Assembly (NCBI GenBank): GCA_902362805.1
Contig: CABIXY010000004.1
Span: 434,001-498,000 of the forward strand
Direction of reading: 5' to 3'
Source: Eubacteriaceae bacterium
Lineage (GTDB): Bacteria > Bacillota > Clostridia > Peptostreptococcales > Anaerovoracaceae
Length of the DNA stretch: 64,000 nt
The position numbers and the translations under genes are program-made. The notes under the pieces were generated by a model. That model made no database searches. It was not told the origin of the DNA and saw only the letters and a program-made list of their open reading frames with translations. Of the stretch, positions 61,902 to 64,000 are shown piece after piece (within the stretch, counting starts at the first letter, position 1; each line of letters starts with the position of its first letter).

Positions 61902-63968
61902 TCACAATTGATATTTTTTCTTGATCCGCATCAGCTTTGCCTGGGTGATTCCCAAGGAGTCCGCCGCCTTGCGCGTGGTTCCCTCCTTCTTCAGAGCATA
62001 AGAGATCAGTTTCTTTTCCTGCTCTTCTATCACCCGCTCAAAGTCGATTTTTCCGTCTCGACGAAATTTGCCTTTGGCGTCCAAAATATTGTCCTCGTAA
62101 ATATTCTGGTTGAGCAGGGATTCGATGTCTAAGCCTGTGATTAAGTTTTCCATGCTGCTGACGACCATTCGATGGACGGTGTTCTCCAACTCTCTTACGT
62201 TACCCGGCCAGTCATAACTCTGCAGGGCAGCGTATCCGTTCTCGTCGATCTCTTTCAATACGCCATACTTTTTATTATATCTGGACAAAAACTCTTTTGT
62301 CAGTACGTAGATATCCTCTTTACGATCTCGCAGCGGCGGCACATTGATTTTGCAGATGTTGAGCCGGTAATAGAGGTCCTCTCGAAAGCGGTTTGTTTCG
62401 ACCAGCTTCATCAAAGGAATGTTGTTAGCGCAGATCACCCGCACATTGACGTTGATCTGTTTGGTTCCGCCCACTCTGTAAAATTGATTTTCCTGCAGGA
62501 CACGCAGCAGCTTTGACTGCATGGAAAGAGACAGCGTGCCTATCTCATCCAAGAATAAGATGCCATTGTTGGCAAGCTCAAAATATCCTTTTTTGCCACT
62601 GGACTGGGCACCCGTAAAGGCACCCGCCTCATATCCGAAGAATTCCGATTCTGCCAGGTTTTCCTGTATGGTCGCACAGTTTACTTTGATACACGGTTTG
62701 TCATTGCGCGCACTATTCTTGTGAATCAGCTGCATGACCTTTTCTTTGCCGACGCCGGTCTCACCTTGAATGATGACATTACAGTCGTACTTTGAGATAT
62801 TGATGATTTCTTCCAGCATGGCTTTCGTCACATGACTGGCGTAGATGAAATCATCCACCTGGCTGGTTTCAAATTGCGAAAAGACGCCTGCCATGCGCGC
62901 ACTGTGATCTTGTCTGAAGGAATACTTGCTGTATAGCTGGTCCACCAAATCCAGTTCTCTTCTGACCTTTTTCAGAATGGAAATGGTAAAAGAAATCTCA
63001 TCGGCCGAATACTGGTCCAAATCCACCGCATGAATCTTTTTGCGGATGCTCTCCGCCACAAGGATGCCTTTGATATATCCGTTGGCAAGTCCGGTGAAAT
63101 AAACCGTCCCCCTGTTCTTGCACATGAAGATGCTCAGAGTCTCTGCGCCCAGTTTGTCGATGCAGTTAATCGCCAAATCCATCTGCCCAATGGTCTTGAC
63201 GACTTCGATATAACTGTCCACCGGACTGCGGACGTCCACAAAGACCACCTCATCGGCATATTCCATCAGCACCTGCCTCACCTCTTCCTCAGGAATGCAG
63301 CCGTAAGCCTCGTTGTCCATCACCATCAGCAAATGGCAGCGGCTCCCCAGCTTATCACGAATAGCACCGCTGTACAGCATGGCCGTCAAAAGGTCTTTCC
63401 CTAAGATCGCGATGCTCATATCCTGCTCTACGCGGCGTGAGATCCCGTAAAAAGCGCCGCCTTCTTGCAAAGCAGTCAATATATAGCGAAGGTCTTCATC
63501 AAAGTGGCTGTCAAAATACATGGTGTCCTCAAAGACGATGGCATGACCTTTGACGATCAGTTGTCCATAGTTAAAATCTACCTTTTCGATAGACTCTATA
63601 TAGAGAGGCAACGCAGTCAGCGTTACCAGGCAGAGATATTCGTCGCCCACCTGATAGTCGCATGCCTGCGCCAGACGGCTGCCGATTTCTTCCACGCGGC
63701 CGTACAGCATTCCACCGCTGTCGGTGAAAGGATTGTGCAATTTTCCCCGCTTATCGATGATGTCCAAAATCCGTTGAATCACTTTCGATTCATCATATTC
63801 GCACTGACTGCAGATTTGTTGAAAGCTATCCAGTTCAATGTGAATTCTCTCCACCCTGATTCTCGCTTCGTCAGGCGAAATTTTCCTGCTATTGTCTACT
63901 CTCCAGGCTGTCACAGGCACGGCTCCCCGCGGCTGCAGGACTCTTTGTACTCCAAAAGTATCTCTCAT
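61902..63968 (-). CDS. Sigma-54-dependent activator with a dehydrogenase-like sensor domain
   Basis: The 688-residue protein has three parts. Residues 1-about 330 (FGVQRVLQPRGAVPV, KLHNPFTDSGGMLYGRVEEIG, VYFTGLANGY) resemble L-erythro-3,5-diaminohexanoate dehydrogenase of lysine fermentation, including a Rossmann region. Residues about 365-600 are the AAA+ domain with Walker A GETGVGKEK, GAFTGA and FLDEIGTLS. The end (about 640-688) is a Fis-type helix-turn-helix. It should activate sigma-54 promoters in response to a lysine-derived metabolite or NAD(P)H; this is inference. GGAGG precedes the ATG. Confidence 0.88.
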   Translation of the reverse strand: MRDTFGVQRVLQPRGAVPVTAWRVDNSRKISPDEARIRVERIHIELDSFQQICSQCEYDESKVIQRILDIIDKRGKLHNPFTDSGGMLYGRVEEIGSRLAQACDYQVGDEYLCLVTLTALPLYIESIEKVDFNYGQLIVKGHAIVFEDTMYFDSHFDEDLRYILTALQEGGAFYGISRRVEQDMSIAILGKDLLTAMLYSGAIRDKLGSRCHLLMVMDNEAYGCIPEEEVRQVLMEYADEVVFVDVRSPVDSYIEVVKTIGQMDLAINCIDKLGAETLSIFMCKNRGTVYFTGLANGYIKGILVAESIRKKIHAVDLDQYSADEISFTISILKKVRRELDLVDQLYSKYSFRQDHSARMAGVFSQFETSQVDDFIYASHVTKAMLEEIINISKYDCNVIIQGETGVGKEKVMQLIHKNSARNDKPCIKVNCATIQENLAESEFFGYEAGAFTGAQSSGKKGYFELANNGILFLDEIGTLSLSMQSKLLRVLQENQFYRVGGTKQINVNVRVICANNIPLMKLVETNRFREDLYYRLNICKINVPPLRDRKEDIYVLTKEFLSRYNKKYGVLKEIDENGYAALQSYDWPGNVRELENTVHRMVVSSMENLITGLDIESLLNQNIYEDNILDAKGKFRRDGKIDFERVIEEQEKKLISYALKKEGTTRKAADSLGITQAKLMRIKKKYQL

Positions 63969-64000
63969 GGTCTATCCTCCATGTACTGATTCCGCTGCAT

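Noticed and set aside
1..64000. tRNA or rRNA genes
   Set aside because: No cloverleaf or conserved TTCGA-type arm in a suitable spacing, nor any rRNA stretch, was found by eye; a tRNAscan run could confirm this.

Overview
This window comes from the chromosome of a low-to-mid GC Bacillota, most likely a clostridial anaerobe. The evidence is a clostridial-type division/cell-wall cluster with MraZ, a PASTA-bearing division PBP and a DNPR-type (meso-diaminopimelate) MurE, paired radical SAM proteins, MutS2, ZapA, a CpsB/C/D phosphoregulatory module, and a sigma-54 activator fused to a domain resembling a lysine-fermentation dehydrogenase. That last point suggests an amino-acid fermenter, but it is inference. 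Almost everything lies on the minus strand; only a cysteine-rich protein, a doubtful small ORF and a truncated MFS-like protein are on plus.

Layout. (1) 1-3193: a TPR protein and two radical SAM enzymes in tight order. (2) 3194-3906: no gene, but a 199-bp inverted repeat ending in the argS stop codon. (3) 3907-13355: a housekeeping run read as rRNA/tRNA methyltransferase, pheS, pheT, zapA, mutS2, DUF523 protein, argS. (4) 13356-13925: a gene-free stretch packed with hairpins and direct repeats. (5) 13926-27487: a division and cell-wall (dcw) cluster, mraZ-rsmH-ftsL-pbp-murE-murF-mraY-murD-ftsW-murG-ftsQ-ftsZ, driven by a clear promoter with MraZ-type boxes; ftsA and murC are absent here. (6) 27488-29612: a cysteine-rich protein of unknown function, a possible small ORF, and the relic of an AAA ATPase.

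(7) 29613-54514: a large surface-glycan locus, AT-rich between about 31.4 and 43.5 kb. It has CpsB/CpsC/CpsD control proteins, a complete Pgl-type set for UDP-di-N-acetylbacillosamine plus a PglC-type initiating transferase, and a full set of families for a 2,3-diamino uronic acid (WbpA/B/E/D/I type). Inside this set sit two LpxD-like acyltransferases and a MaoC-type hydratase, which together suggest an unusual N-acyl (possibly 3-hydroxyacyl) sugar. Glycosyltransferases, a flippase, a polymerase-like protein and an asparagine-synthase-like protein complete it. Decay is visible as a frameshifted lpxD-like gene, a wecB fragment and an IS3-family relic.

(8) 54520-58282: a sortase module with a candidate sortase substrate and a secreted repeat/FN3-like protein. 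The secreted protein's promoter contains a run of ten G between -35 and -10, and its leader can form a pseudoknot. (9) 58767-63968: a membrane-anchored 5'-nucleotidase, a GIY-YIG protein, a truncated MFS-like protein and the sigma-54 regulator.

The main points for follow-up are the poly-G promoter and structured leader of the secreted protein, a duplicated covarying hairpin placed just before the ribosome sites of zapA and murG, the MaoC/LpxD-like acyl-sugar module, and the dehydrogenase-derived sensor of the sigma-54 activator.
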